A model generated the notes under the pieces. That model did no database searches. It was not told the DNA's origin and saw nothing but the letters and a program-made list of their open reading frames with translations. From Pelagomonas calceolata (taxonomy: Eukaryota; Sar; Pelagophyceae; Pelagomonadales; Pelagomonadaceae): DNA of 64,000 nucleotides. Made by a program: the position numbers and the translations under genes. Below are positions 37,224 to 46,596 of this stretch, one piece after another (position 1 is the first letter of the stretch; each line of letters begins with the position of its first letter). The DNA lies in the NCBI GenBank assembly GCA_918797485.1, contig CAKKNE010000002.1:2508501-2572500 (forward strand), in the 5' to 3' direction.

Positions 37224-38999
37224 TTACGACCGGCGGCTCAGCCGCAGCGCGGCGATGAGGCCGCGGTTCGGATTGACGGCGCCCGTCGCGTCCTCGCGAC
37301 ACTTCGGGCATTGGATTGCGCCGTCGGCCTTGCGGAGCGCGGCGACGCACGTCCGGCAGATTTCGTGCGCGCCCGAGCACGGCAGGACCATGGGCGCGTG
37401 GACGCTCGTGTCGTAGAGCTCGCAGCAGACGACGCACTCGAGGTCCAAGTCGTTCTCCTCGGCCTCATCGAGGTCGAGGGCGTCGAGGGACAGGGGCGGG
37501 CTCGGCGTCGGCGACGCCCGCCGCGGCGGCGAGGTCTGGAGGAGCTGCGCGACGGCGTCGGCGTCGGGCTCGAACGCCTCGAACGCGCGCATCGCCTCCT
37601 CCGCCGCGGAGACGTCCTTCGTTTCTTGCCAGGCGTTTGTGGTCTCGATGGACCGCGGCGATGGCGACGGCGCGGTCGCCACGGCGGACCACTCTTGCGC
37701 CGGGAGCGGCGCGCGCGCCGGCGGCGGCGGCATGAGCAACGGCGACGGCGGTAGATCTTGCGCGGCGGGCGCCGGCGCGCGCGGCGGCGGCGGTGGATCT
37801 TGCGCGGCGGGCGCCGGCGCGCGCGGCGGCGACGGCGGGGCGGCGCGCGCCGGCGGCGGCGGCATCGCGGGCCAGTCTTGCGGCGCGGGCGCCGGCGCCG
37901 CGGCCACGAACTCCGGCGGCGGGCGCGGCACGGCCGCGGCCGTCTCCTTTGCCAGCTGCGCCTGGACGGCGAGGCGCGCGCGGCGGCTCGCCGCGAGCGC
38001 GTCGGCCGCGAGGACCGACGGCGTCACCGAGGCGCACGCCAGCAGGTCCGGCGTCACCACCTCGATCACCGAGGCCTCCGTGCCGCGCTCTTGCCCGGGC
38101 GGCGGCGTGCCCGCGCGGACGCGCAGGCCGTGGCCCGCGCCGCGGCCGCGCACCGCGACCTTGAGCGCGAGCGACGGCGAGAGCCCGATGGCCTTGACGG
38201 ACGCCGCGTGGCGCGGGTGCGCGTCGAGGAACACCTCGGCCGATGATATGTCCAGGGACGGCTTGTCGCCCGCCGCGAGCCACGTCGCGAGGTCCGCCAG
38301 GAGGCTGTCCTGCGCGGCCGGGGCCCACTCCGTGTGCTCCCAGGGCGTGTCGTCATCCTCGTCCTCGACGTTGACGCCCTCGAAGCGCACGTCAATGGCC
38401 TTCGTGCGCTTGCGGTACTCCGTAAGGGCGAAGGACACGCGGTCGCCGCGGCGCGGCTCGAAGTCCACATCTACCAAATGCATGAAGACGTCCTCGGCGC
38501 CGGTCGTGTCGCGCCGGATGAAGCCGTAGGTCTGGCGGAGGAAGTGGATGAAGCCCGTGAAGCGCTCGCCCGTCGAGCCGTTCTGCGACGTGAGCTGGCG
38601 CCGGCGCCGGCCGCCGATCTTCGGCGCGGGCAGCCGCTCGGCGCGGCTCCGCCGGAGCTGGCGCAGGTACGCCGGCGTCTCGCCCGGCGGCACGGGCGAA
38701 GAGGGCGTGATGATCGGCGTTAATGTTATGGGCGTCCGCGGGCTCAGGTAGCCCGTCGCCGTCGACAGCGAGCCGGGCGACTCGTCGCCGTCGCCGATCT
38801 GGTACTCGTAGAACGACAGGCCCGAGTCCTGCCGCCCGTAGGAGTCCGCGCGCGTGTAGGAGTCCGCGCGTAAATAATTTCGGTTGCGCAGCGCCTGGAC
38901 CTGTTCTGCGGTGAGGCTTGCGGCTGCCGCGTCGCCAGGAAACGCCGGCGGGACGGGCGGGAGCTCGCCGGGCTGGTAGGGTTGCGACGAGGGGTTCAT
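37224..38999 (-). CDS. Cold-shock domain / RING finger fusion protein
   Basis: 591 residues, one exon. Residues 1-145 are disordered, with repeated RADSY words. Residues ~146-206 form a cold-shock domain: FTGFIHFLRQTYGFIRR, then EDVFMHLVDVDF and GDRVSFALTEYRKRTKAIDV, with the aromatic nucleic-acid-binding positions mostly kept. A helical region follows, then ~150 residues of Pro/Ala repeats (PPPPARAP and APAPAAQD units). Residues 522-567 are a C3HC4 RING with spacing C-x2-C-x15-C-x3-H-x2-C-x2-C-x12-C-x2-C. Cold-shock domains bind single-stranded RNA or DNA; RING fingers recruit ubiquitin-conjugating enzymes. An RNA-directed ubiquitin ligase is the natural inference. Confidence 0.85.
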   Translation of the reverse strand: MNPSSQPYQPGELPPVPPAFPGDAAAASLTAEQVQALRNRNYLRADSYTRADSYGRQDSGLSFYEYQIGDGDESPGSLSTATGYLSPRTPITLTPIITPSSPVPPGETPAYLRQLRRSRAERLPAPKIGGRRRRQLTSQNGSTGERFTGFIHFLRQTYGFIRRDTTGAEDVFMHLVDVDFEPRRGDRVSFALTEYRKRTKAIDVRFEGVNVEDEDDDTPWEHTEWAPAAQDSLLADLATWLAAGDKPSLDISSAEVFLDAHPRHAASVKAIGLSPSLALKVAVRGRGAGHGLRVRAGTPPPGQERGTEASVIEVVTPDLLACASVTPSVLAADALAASRRARLAVQAQLAKETAAAVPRPPPEFVAAAPAPAPQDWPAMPPPPARAAPPSPPRAPAPAAQDPPPPPRAPAPAAQDLPPSPLLMPPPPARAPLPAQEWSAVATAPSPSPRSIETTNAWQETKDVSAAEEAMRAFEAFEPDADAVAQLLQTSPPRRASPTPSPPLSLDALDLDEAEENDLDLECVVCCELYDTSVHAPMVLPCSGAHEICRTCVAALRKADGAIQCPKCREDATGAVNPNRGLIAALRLSRRS

Positions 39000-39565
39000 C
39001 GCAAGTGCTTGGGCGCTGATTTTTATCTTGGGCGGCGCCGCGGGGGCTCGGAGAGCCTTGGTCAGCTTTTCTCAGGTGTTGGATTTGGGCCACGGCGTGA
39101 AGTTTCGTAGCTTACGAGGCCCCCACCGTCTGTAGTAGTATCTGTGAGGCCTTGGCGCCGCCGATGGTGGGGATGCGCGTGCGCGAGCTCGACCAAATGG
39201 GCTGAGTGAAAGCAATTCCCATGAAATCGGCAAGCAAGTCCGTGACGCGTCTGAACTGCCGAGAGGGAGAGAGAGAAGTCGCTGGGTTGCTCTGATCAGC
39301 ACGAAAAATCGACCGCCGCGCCGCCGCGCGCGCCGCGCATCTCGCCGCGCAAGTTAAGGGGCAAACCCATGGAAGAAGGGTCGCCACTCGCCTGAATTTA
39401 CTCCGGCGGGACCACAAGGATCAACGCACGATACCAGCCGGAGCCTGGTCACAACATAGTAGGCTGTCGCTGCTCAGCTGGTGATGTTGGAGGCGACTGC
39501 CGCGCGCAGGCTCAATTCTACCCAACGCGGAGGCCGTGGTGCACGCTACCACGCGGAGGCGCAGC
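39000..39565. promoter_or_regulatory. Divergent intergenic region
   Basis: About 566 bp between the cold-shock/RING and TPR/DnaJ starts. No coding signal, repeat or dyad motif seen. Confidence 0.35.
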
Positions 39566-40796
39566 ATGGCACCGCACGCACAGGCTGCCCGCGGCGCCGC
39601 CCTCTACGCGCCGTGTGAGGACGAGCTCAACACTTGGCCGAGAGGCCGTCCGGCAGACGGCAGCGACGACGATTACGGATTGAAGGCCGACGGCGCTTTA
39701 TCGCAAAAAGCAGCCGAGCTCCTCGACGCGTGCGACGCGGAACCGGACGGCGACCGCCGCTTGGCCCTCGCGCGGCGCGCGTACGCCGCGGCCCCAACGG
39801 CCAAGAACGCGCGGCGCGCCTACGCCCTCGCGCTCGCGACGTCTAAAAGGTGGGGCCTCCTCGCCGACCTTTTAGAAAAGTGGGACATCTCCACAACGTT
39901 CGGCGACGGCGACGTCGCGTCGCGCGCCGCGGCGTGCGGCCTGCGCTTCGCGTCGCGCTACGGCGCCGCGGAGCTCGCCGCGCCCGCCGACGTGGCCCTG
40001 GGCGCGGCGCAGGCGGCCGCGAAGCGCGCTGGCGACGCTTTTTTTGCGGTCGGCCACTTCGCCGAGGCGGCCGAGGCGTACGGCCGCGGCGTCGGCGTCG
40101 CCGCACACCCGACGCTCTCCTGCGACCGCGCCGCCGCGCTCGTCGCCGCGGGCGACTTTCAAGGCGCGCTGGCGTCCTTCGACGCGGCCGTGGACGCGAA
40201 CCCGTCATGCTGGCGGTGCCGCTGGGCGCGGGCGCGGTGCGCGGGCGCCGTCGCGGTTCTTTTCGGCGTCCTGATCCATGCGAAGGCGCCAACCGATCGA
40301 CGACCGTACGCAGGCGCAAGGCCTCGCCCTCGACGATAACGACGACGACGAGCGCCGCGTCGAGACCGCGCGCGCGCGCGCCGAGGCCGCGGGCAAGGTC
40401 GCGTTGGAGGACCTCGCGCGGCTCCGGGGCGTCGACTTTTTCGCCGCCGTCGCGGCGTTACGCGCGGCCGCGACGGCCTCCGTCGCCGCGCTCCAAAAGC
40501 GGCGGCGCTCGGCGCAAACGCGCGCGCGGGCGCGTCGCCGGGAGGCGCGCACGACCTACGCTCGGACGGCGCCCGCCCGGACCGTCCGGTCGCACTACGA
40601 CGTCCTCGGAATTTCGAGAGACGCCGGCGCCGCCGCGGTGCGCCGGGCCTACCGGAAAAAGGCCCTAGCGACGCACCCGGACAAGACCAACGGCGAGTCC
40701 GAGGCCTTCCTCGCCGTCGGCGAGGCGTTCCGCGTCCTTTCCGACCGGGGCCTCCGGGAGGCGTACGACGCGGAGCTCGACCTTCTTTTGTCGTAA
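39566..40796 (+). CDS. TPR / J-domain co-chaperone (two frames; intron or frameshift near 40250-40313)
   Basis: The first frame (from ATG 39566) carries helical TPR-like pairs (GDAFFAVGHFAEAAEAYGRG; AALVAAGDFQGALASFDAAV followed by NPSCWRCRWARARC). The second, open from about 40273 to 40796, ends in a J domain: SHYDVLGISRDAGAAAVRRA, an RKKALATHPDKTN helix with the HPD triad, and AFRVLSDRGLREAYDAEL. TPR followed by J is the DNAJC7 arrangement, so both frames very probably belong to one gene. A GT-AG intron of 64 bp (40250-40313) would join them in frame; a real or sequencing frameshift is equally possible. It would stimulate HSP70 and hand over clients. Confidence 0.65.
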
Positions 40797-40946
40797 CTGT
40801 GCTACGTATAGTGCCAACACTCGGGGCGACGGCGTATGAGGTTCGGGGGCCGGGCGTACGAGGCCTCGTCGGCTTCCGCTGCTAGGTGGCATAGCTCTTA
40901 GCAAAGCAAATCAGGCATCGAGGACGGAAGGACTGACACAAAACTT

Positions 40947-41534
40947 TCAAGTTACCGCGAGCGCCTCCATCGCTTGGGCGAGCTCCTTTTCCAGCTCGCC
41001 CCGGCGCGCGAGCTTCTCAGCCTGCTGCGCGTTGGGCTCGAGTCCCGCGGCGACGCGCGTCTCCAGCTCCGACACGGCCTTGAGCTTCTTCGTGAGGCCC
41101 TTGGCGCGCCGCCGCAGCTCGTCGCCGGCGTCCGCCGCGGGCGCCGGCGCCTCGGCCGCTTCCGCTGTCTCGGCGACGGGCGCGAGCGGCGCGGCCTCGC
41201 GTGCCCGCCGGCGCGCGGCGGCGCGACGCGCTGAGCGGCTCCCGGCCGGCGCCTCGCGCTTGAACAGCGGCGGCGGCAGCGGCGGGCCGGCGGCTGCTCC
41301 TGGCGGGTTCGCGGGCCGCCGCGCGCGCACCGCGTACTTCTTCACCTCGTCCTGCGGCACGAAGGACCGCCAGCTGCCGTCGGGCCGCTGCTCGGCGCGC
41401 ACTCTTAAATCTTTCCGTCGCGTGCCGTCCGGCCGCAGCGAGCCGGGGACGACCACGGACTTGTCGGCGTAGACGTCGCGGCCGTCCTGGTCCTTGCCCA
41501 CGATTTCTTGTGTTTTTGCTGTCATGGCGCTCAT
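40947..41534 (-). CDS. PYM1: PYM, partner of Y14 and Mago
   Basis: 195 residues. Near the N-terminus is the Mago-Y14-binding signature: VVVPGSLRPDGTRRKDLRVR followed by FVPQDEVKKYAVR. The middle is Ala/Arg-rich. The C-terminal third is a helical block LKAVSELETRVAAGLEPNAQ then EKLARRGELEKELAQ, as in other PYM (WIBG) proteins. PYM binds the small ribosomal subunit and removes exon-junction complexes during translation. The family match at both ends makes the call strong. Its presence implies a working exon-junction complex although genes here are nearly intronless. Confidence 0.9.
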   Translation of the reverse strand: MSAMTAKTQEIVGKDQDGRDVYADKSVVVPGSLRPDGTRRKDLRVRAEQRPDGSWRSFVPQDEVKKYAVRARRPANPPGAAAGPPLPPPLFKREAPAGSRSARRAAARRRAREAAPLAPVAETAEAAEAPAPAADAGDELRRRAKGLTKKLKAVSELETRVAAGLEPNAQQAEKLARRGELEKELAQAMEALAVT

Positions 41535-41784
41535 AATGCTCTCCCTGTTTATTTGCTGCAGAGCTCTGTAATACGTGCGTCACTTGGGCGCAGCTCGTTG
41601 TGCCTTGTGTGGCGAGTCTGTTGCAGATTCCACGCCTACTCAGGCACGAGAGGCGAGCAGTTCAGCGCATCCCATCTCATGAGCTGCTTGCTCTAGAGTG
41701 TCTTACCTGTACAGGCCGCTAGCACGAGCCGTGCGCTCAACATAACAGTCGACACGGGATTTCGCCAATATTAATACATTAAGA
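41535..41784. promoter_or_regulatory. Promoter region of PYM gene
   Basis: About 250 bp between tandem minus-strand genes, with a degenerate dyad motif at ~41691-41733. Confidence 0.35.
41691..41733 (-). promoter_or_regulatory. Dyad promoter motif, degenerate with inserted bases
   Basis: Read on the minus strand: GCTAGCGGCCTGT, inserted bases, then TAAGACACT and CTAG. It is ~160 bp upstream of the PYM start. Confidence 0.3.
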
Positions 41785-42546
41785 TTACTCACCGCCCATC
41801 GCCTTCGCCGCGTGCCCCGCGCCCCGCCGCCGCAGGCCGAGCCGCCGGTTCCGCAGCTGCACGAGGGGCGAGTACTCGCCGCGCTTCTCGTCGGAGACGT
41901 AGTAGCGCATCAAGCGCGGCGGCGGCCGCGCGCGCCGCGGCATTTGTTCAAATTTGTGCGGCTTCAGCAACGCCCGCAGCGCGAGGCGGTTGTAGTGCGC
42001 GCAGGTCACGGTGCCGCCCGCGTCCTCCACGGCTTTGATCGCCGACGCCGACGCGCGCGACACCTCGATGTGCACTGATGACGTGATCTCGCCCTCGCCC
42101 AACAACTTGACGCCGGCCGTGCTCCCCTTGAGGTTCACGAGGCCGCTCGTGTTCAGGTCGCGCATCGTCAGCATCTCTGTGTCAGAGGGCTCCAGCCTTC
42201 CATTCTCGATCCACTTCTGCAAACTCCCCACGTTCACGACGTCAAAGGCCTCTCTTCTAGACGTGAAGCCGACCTTCGGCAGGGCTTTGTGCAGTGGCGT
42301 CTGCCCGCCCGCGAACCCGGGCCGCACGGAGCCGCCCTGTCGCGCCTTCGTCCCCTTGTGGCCGCGGCCCGCCGTCTTGCCCTTGCCACTACCAATACCG
42401 CGGCCCACCCGGATCTTGGGGCGCTTGTTGGAGCCGGGGTTTGGTGCGAGGTCGTTGAGCGCCATCGGCGGCTCCGCCGACGAGAGCGCGCGAGCTGGTC
42501 GCGTCCGCAGCGCTGCGGCGCGTCCGGCGCGGGCGAATAGGTGCAT
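41785..42546 (-). CDS. Mitochondrial ribosomal protein uL15m
   Basis: 253 residues from ATG 42546, whose product starts with a mitochondrial presequence (MHLFARAGRAAALRTRPARA). The uL15 body follows: the basic Gly-rich N-terminal arm (IRVGRGIGSGKGKTAGRGHK then KARQGGSVRPGFAGGQTPL), the globular part with VVNVGSLQKWIENGRLEP and the C-terminal GEGEITSSVHIEVSRASASA block. Bacterial uL15 ends about there; the extra ~70 residues (after AHYNRLALRALLKPHKF) match the extension typical of mitochondrial versions. Component of the mitoribosome large subunit. Divergent partner at 42943 shares its promoter region. Confidence 0.92.
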   Translation of the reverse strand: MHLFARAGRAAALRTRPARALSSAEPPMALNDLAPNPGSNKRPKIRVGRGIGSGKGKTAGRGHKGTKARQGGSVRPGFAGGQTPLHKALPKVGFTSRREAFDVVNVGSLQKWIENGRLEPSDTEMLTMRDLNTSGLVNLKGSTAGVKLLGEGEITSSVHIEVSRASASAIKAVEDAGGTVTCAHYNRLALRALLKPHKFEQMPRRARPPPRLMRYYVSDEKRGEYSPLVQLRNRRLGLRRRGAGHAAKAMGGE

Positions 42547-42942
42547 GGTTTCTGCGGTCGCGTCGACGACGTAAGCGGCGGCGAGAGCAGCGCAGCGATT
42601 GTGCAAGGGCAGTGGAGCGGCCTAGGCGCAAATCACAGCTCACAGACCTCAACGTAGGCGTTGCGAGATGATAATCAGCAACCCTAGACTCGCAGAGAGG
42701 GGCTTATCGTGCTGCACGACCAGGTTTTGGGTGCGGCTGGGCTTGCTAGTGTCTTACAGGACGCTAGCTCCACTCTGTCGATCGCGGCAGTCGCTAGCCC
42801 GTCCGTCTGGCTGGTAAAACGAGCCCGCGGATACGTGCATTAGTCCTCTATACGTGTAACAAAACGACAAAGCATCAAACGCTGCGCTAGTCGTGTAGCT
42901 CTCACAGCGAGTCAGCACCTGCCCACAGCGAAGCGCAAAGCG
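42547..42942. promoter_or_regulatory. Divergent promoter region of uL15m and a coiled-coil gene
   Basis: About 396 bp; contains a strong copy of the dyad motif at 42740-42769. Confidence 0.4.
42740..42769 (-). promoter_or_regulatory. Dyad promoter motif, strong copy
   Basis: On the minus strand AGCTAGCGTCCTGTAAGACACTAGCAAGCC, 29 of 30 bases identical to the copy at 61241-61270. About 174 bp from one start and 194 bp from the other. Confidence 0.55.
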
Positions 42943-43740
42943 ATGCTCCGCACCGCGCTGAACGCCCCGCGAAGGCTGGCCCGGCGCCTGCGCTTCTTCG
43001 CCGACGACGCCGACCCGACGGAACTGCCACAAAAACCGCCGCCCGTGTGCGTGCCCCGCGCGGCGCGGCGCGCGTACGCGGACAAGCTCGCCGAGCAGCG
43101 GCGCGGCTGGGTCGCCGCCGTCGAGCGCGAGCGGGCAGAGAAGCGAGCCGAGGAGACGGCCGCGCGCGAGCGCCGCGAGGCGGCGCGGCGCGACAAGAAG
43201 GCCGCGCGCGAGGCCCGGGCCGCGGCCGCGCGCGAGCGGCGCGAGGCCGAGAAGGCCGAGGCGTCCGTGAGGCGGCGCGACCGCATCGGGCGGGCGAGCG
43301 CGGCCCTCGACGGCCAGCGGGCCGAGCGCATCGAACGGCAGGAGCGCCTCGTCGACGCCCTCGAGGACGAGGCGAAACATTGGCTCGTGGACGACGCGAC
43401 GATCGACGCGAAGATCACGCCCGAACTTTTCTCGGGGCCGCCGGCGTCGACGGGCCTCGTGACGCGCGAGTCGCACGCGTGGTGGCGCTACGCTGCCCAG
43501 GTAGACGGCCGGCCCGACCTCTCCGCCGAGGACGAGCTCTTGCTGAATCGGGATGAGGAGGCGACGCGCGTCGCGACGACGACGGAGCGGCTCATTTGGA
43601 CGCAGGCCGCGCACCCGCGCGAGTTCCACCGCGTTTTAGATGATGGCGCGGCCATCGCGGAGGCCATCGCCGACCTGGACGTGCAGCACCTCAAGCCGCG
43701 AGTCTTCCGGCCGCGGGGGCCGCCCCCTTCTAAAAGTTAG
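42943..43740 (+). CDS. Coiled-coil protein, probably mitochondrial
   Basis: 265 residues. The N-terminus (MLRTALNAPRRLARRLRFFA) is a good mitochondrial presequence. Residues ~45-130 are a long, highly charged single helix or coiled-coil of Arg, Glu and Ala. The C-terminal part is more globular: LVDALEDEAKHWLVDDATID, FSGPPASTGLVTRESHAWWR, and TERLIWTQAAHPREFHRVLD. The layout recalls small mitoribosomal or respiratory assembly proteins such as mS26-type, but no motif settles it. The divergent neighbour being uL15m is suggestive only. Confidence 0.6.
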   Translation: MLRTALNAPRRLARRLRFFADDADPTELPQKPPPVCVPRAARRAYADKLAEQRRGWVAAVERERAEKRAEETAARERREAARRDKKAAREARAAAARERREAEKAEASVRRRDRIGRASAALDGQRAERIERQERLVDALEDEAKHWLVDDATIDAKITPELFSGPPASTGLVTRESHAWWRYAAQVDGRPDLSAEDELLLNRDEEATRVATTTERLIWTQAAHPREFHRVLDDGAAIAEAIADLDVQHLKPRVFRPRGPPPSKS

Positions 43741-43774
43741 GTAGGTTTCTTTCTAGTTTCTTCTCTTCAACAAC

Positions 43775-44371
43775 TTACTGGACGTACGACTGCGCCCGGC
43801 AGAGCGGGCATAGCACGGCGGTGCCACGGCCGCGCGTCCGTCGGCTCGACGCCGCTGCTGCGAGCTCCTGCATGCAGGCGGCGTGGAACTGATGGCCGCA
43901 TGCGAGCGCCGGCGCGTCGTCGAGGTCCTCCAGGCAGATCGGGCACCTTCTGGTAGGCTCGGCCGTAGGCCGCAAAGTGGCTTGGGCCAGGGCTAGTTGA
44001 CGAGCTTGACGAGCTTGACGATCTATTTTCTTATAGCGGCACTTACATCGCAAGCTCTTGACAACATTCTTGCAGCTAAGGCTGCAGTAGTAATCCGTCA
44101 GACCCTCTCTCTTCAAAGAGGCGCTCACTTGCAAGAGGAAGGCCCTCTTCTGTGATTGGTCCGTCGTCAGCTCATTATTATTATTGCAGTCATCCAACGA
44201 TGCAAGTGAATTCTCTAGCATCTCACCCTTCACCAAGACAACGCCCGCGAAAAAAAACGCGCAGTTATTCATTTTATCTCGGCAACACGCGAGGTACGCT
44301 ACTTTCTTGAAGAAAAAAAAAGGAGCTTCATTTGATGAAAAGCCCCCGCAGTTGCGCCGCACCAAACTCAT
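43775..44371 (-). CDS. RING-H2 finger protein
   Basis: 198 residues. The C-terminal ~60 residues are a C3H2C3 RING: RRCPICLEDLDDAPALACGH then QFHAACMQEL and a final CPLC, spacing C-x2-C-x11-C-x1-H-x2-H-x2-C-x21-C-x2-C. The N-terminal part is unusually AT-rich for the window (Asn- and Phe-rich: SNEAPFFFFKK, DDCNNNNELTT) and includes a Cys-rich stretch CSLSCKNVVKSLRCKC that may be a second small zinc site. A RING-H2 ubiquitin ligase is likely; substrate unknown. The N-terminal composition raises some doubt about the exact start; an in-frame Met at the RING-proximal part is an alternative. Confidence 0.7.
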   Translation of the reverse strand: MSLVRRNCGGFSSNEAPFFFFKKVAYLACCRDKMNNCAFFFAGVVLVKGEMLENSLASLDDCNNNNELTTDQSQKRAFLLQVSASLKREGLTDYYCSLSCKNVVKSLRCKCRYKKIDRQARQARQLALAQATLRPTAEPTRRCPICLEDLDDAPALACGHQFHAACMQELAAAASSRRTRGRGTAVLCPLCRAQSYVQ

Positions 44372-44425
44372 GGTCTACACAGCAGAGGGCCTTCCAGGCG
44401 CACCGCAGCTCCACATTTTCATAGC

Positions 44426-44749
44426 TTACCCGGCGGCCTTCGACGAGGACAGCTTCGAGCTCGACAGTTTCCCGCCGGACCGTTTGGACGACGAGACGTT
44501 GGCCTTCTTGGTCTCCGAGATCTTCGAGGACATCTTGTCCATGTACTCCTGCGTCATGCTCGCGATCTTCGACGTGTACCTCTTAATAGACCAGCGGAGG
44601 ACGGGGTAGAGGAAGAGCGCCGCGTAGAAGAGGTAGATGAGCATCTGGGCCTCGGCCTTCACCAAATTCTCGACGTCTATTTCCACTTCTTTGGCTGCCT
44701 TGACGGTGGGGAGGAGGCATGCTGCGACGAGGGCTTGGTGCGGGGCCAT
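44426..44749 (-). CDS. Small single-span membrane protein with signal peptide
   Basis: 107 residues. MAPHQALVAACLLPTVKAAK looks like a signal peptide; a short acidic linker (EVEIDVENLVKAEAQ) precedes one membrane span (LIYLFYAALFLYPVLRW), then a basic, Ser/Lys-rich tail with repeated KLSSSK words. No family recognised. Transposon copy 3 begins 87 bp upstream of its ATG. A plus-strand ORF overlapping it lacks protein-like features. Confidence 0.55.
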   Translation of the reverse strand: MAPHQALVAACLLPTVKAAKEVEIDVENLVKAEAQMLIYLFYAALFLYPVLRWSIKRYTSKIASMTQEYMDKMSSKISETKKANVSSSKRSGGKLSSSKLSSSKAAG

Positions 44750-44937
44750 GGTGCCGCCTCTCTGCTTATGTCCGGCCCGGGTGCTGAGCCCGGGGCAGCC
44801 CTACGGCCGCGACGTCGCGTTACGCTGGAGCCACTCCACTACGGCCGACTAGTGGGATTTGACAAAGTTGACTTTTTGTTTGGTTGACTTTATTAGATGT
44901 AGAGACTGGTCGTTTGCTGGTATCAGTTAACTGGACG

Positions 44938-46588
44938 ATGGCCGCAAATACGCTGCCCCCGGGCAGGCTGAAGTACCTGGAGGGCCTCGCGCCGGACCAG
45001 GCCACCTTCCAGAAGTACGTCGAGGATGAGGCGCGCTCGCGCGGCTGGGTAAAGCCCACCGAGCTGCTGCCCCGCGCCGCGCGGTCGCGCCGCGCGCCGC
45101 CGCCGTCCCCGGACCCCGCCCCCAAGAAACAGGGGCTGAAGAGGCGCCGCGAGACGTGGGAAAAGCTGCCCTCGTCGTCCCAGAAGCGCTCGCGGCGCGG
45201 CGGCTGGCGCGGCGCGCCGCTGGTCCTTCAGACCATAACAAACCGCGCCCCGCAGTCCCTGGACAGCGTCGTCGTCGCCTGCGACGACGAGCGCGTCGAG
45301 GGCACCGCCATTGCCGTCGTCGGCGACACTGTGCAGGTCCAGCCGTTCGCGCAGGGCTCGGAACCGCTCGTCGTGAAGAAGGAGGAGACCGCCGTCACGG
45401 TGGCGCGCGCTCCCGAGGCGCTCGAGGACGTCCTCGCCGCGCGACGGACGCCGTTCTTCGCCCCGAAGGTCGGACCCATCTTCTCGGGCGACTCGCTGTT
45501 GCTCAAGGACGGCAGCATGGTCGTCTTCCTGCAGCCCTCGTCGTCCTCAAGGATCGAGGTCTTGGAGCTCTACAAGATCGACGCGTTGCCCAAACACATC
45601 AACAGGTCGACTGCGTCCACCTGCGATGTCGTCCTCTCGTCGACTTCTAGAGAGGTCTCGGTGACCTCCGTCGTGGGGCCTGTGTGGGTCGTGTCGCAGG
45701 ACAAGGCCAGAAGTGGTGCCTACGACGGCCTCGCGCGAGTCTACACCCTCGACCAGTGGTTTGATGGTACGTCGCCGGCGCTGCGACCGCTTCCAGAGCG
45801 CTGCGTCGCGTCGCTGATCGACGACAGGCCGTCGACGATGAGCGGCTTGTGGGACTTGTTAAACGTGCGCGTCGCCGTTGCTGATGCCGTCGGCGAGCTC
45901 CTCCGCGGGAAAAAAAAGAAGCGGCGGCCGTTACGACGTGTTTCGAAGTTGCGCTGGGCCTACCCTCGCGGCGTCGGGCATGTGGATCGAGAAGTTCACG
46001 GCGAAGCGCGTCGTGGCGCGCGGGCGGCCAGGCGGCGCCGACGTGACGCGCCTCCAGTTCTACCGTTTCGAGCGGTTCTCGCTTAGCGGCGATGACGTGG
46101 TGCGCCTGGAGAGCGAGTTCCGGATCTTGGCGCGGCGGCGACGCGGTCTACACGAGTAGCGCCCCTAAAAGGCGGCTTCAAGGAGACGAGGGTGCCGACG
46201 ACGCTGGACGAGTTCAACAAGCTCGTGCGGGTGACGTGCACTTACAACGTCGACACCGGCGAATTGAAGCTCAACGCCCGCTTCGAGGTCAAGTCGCCCG
46301 CCGAGGCCGGTGCCACGAACGTTTAATCTGACGGCGCCGTCGCCGTTGCCACCGCCGGAGACGGCCGTCGAGCCCGTCGCGCCCGTCGAAGACACGCTGT
46401 CCGCGACGGTCGTCGCGGAGTTGCAGATGAAACAGTTCGAGCTCGACGGCGTCGTTTACACTATCACGGCGGCGACGGCGGCGTCGTGCGAGTTTAGGGA
46501 GGCCTACCCGGTCGCCGGCGCGGACGTGCCGACGCTCACGCGTCCAACGTCTGAAGTCCATGCACTCGTCGCAGCCTACGAAGAGTAA
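44938..46588 (+). pseudogene. Transposon ORF2, unknown protein (copy 3, frame interrupted)
   Basis: Open from MAANTLPPGRLKYLEG for about 350 residues, then broken near the middle, with the C-terminal part readable again to the stop after AAYEE at 46588. Content is as in copy 1. Confidence 0.6.
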
Positions 46589-46596
46589 GTCACAAT

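Noticed and set aside
44184-44609. 141-codon plus-strand ORF across the RING-H2 and small membrane genes
   Set aside because: Spans two opposite-strand genes with better features and shows no domain.
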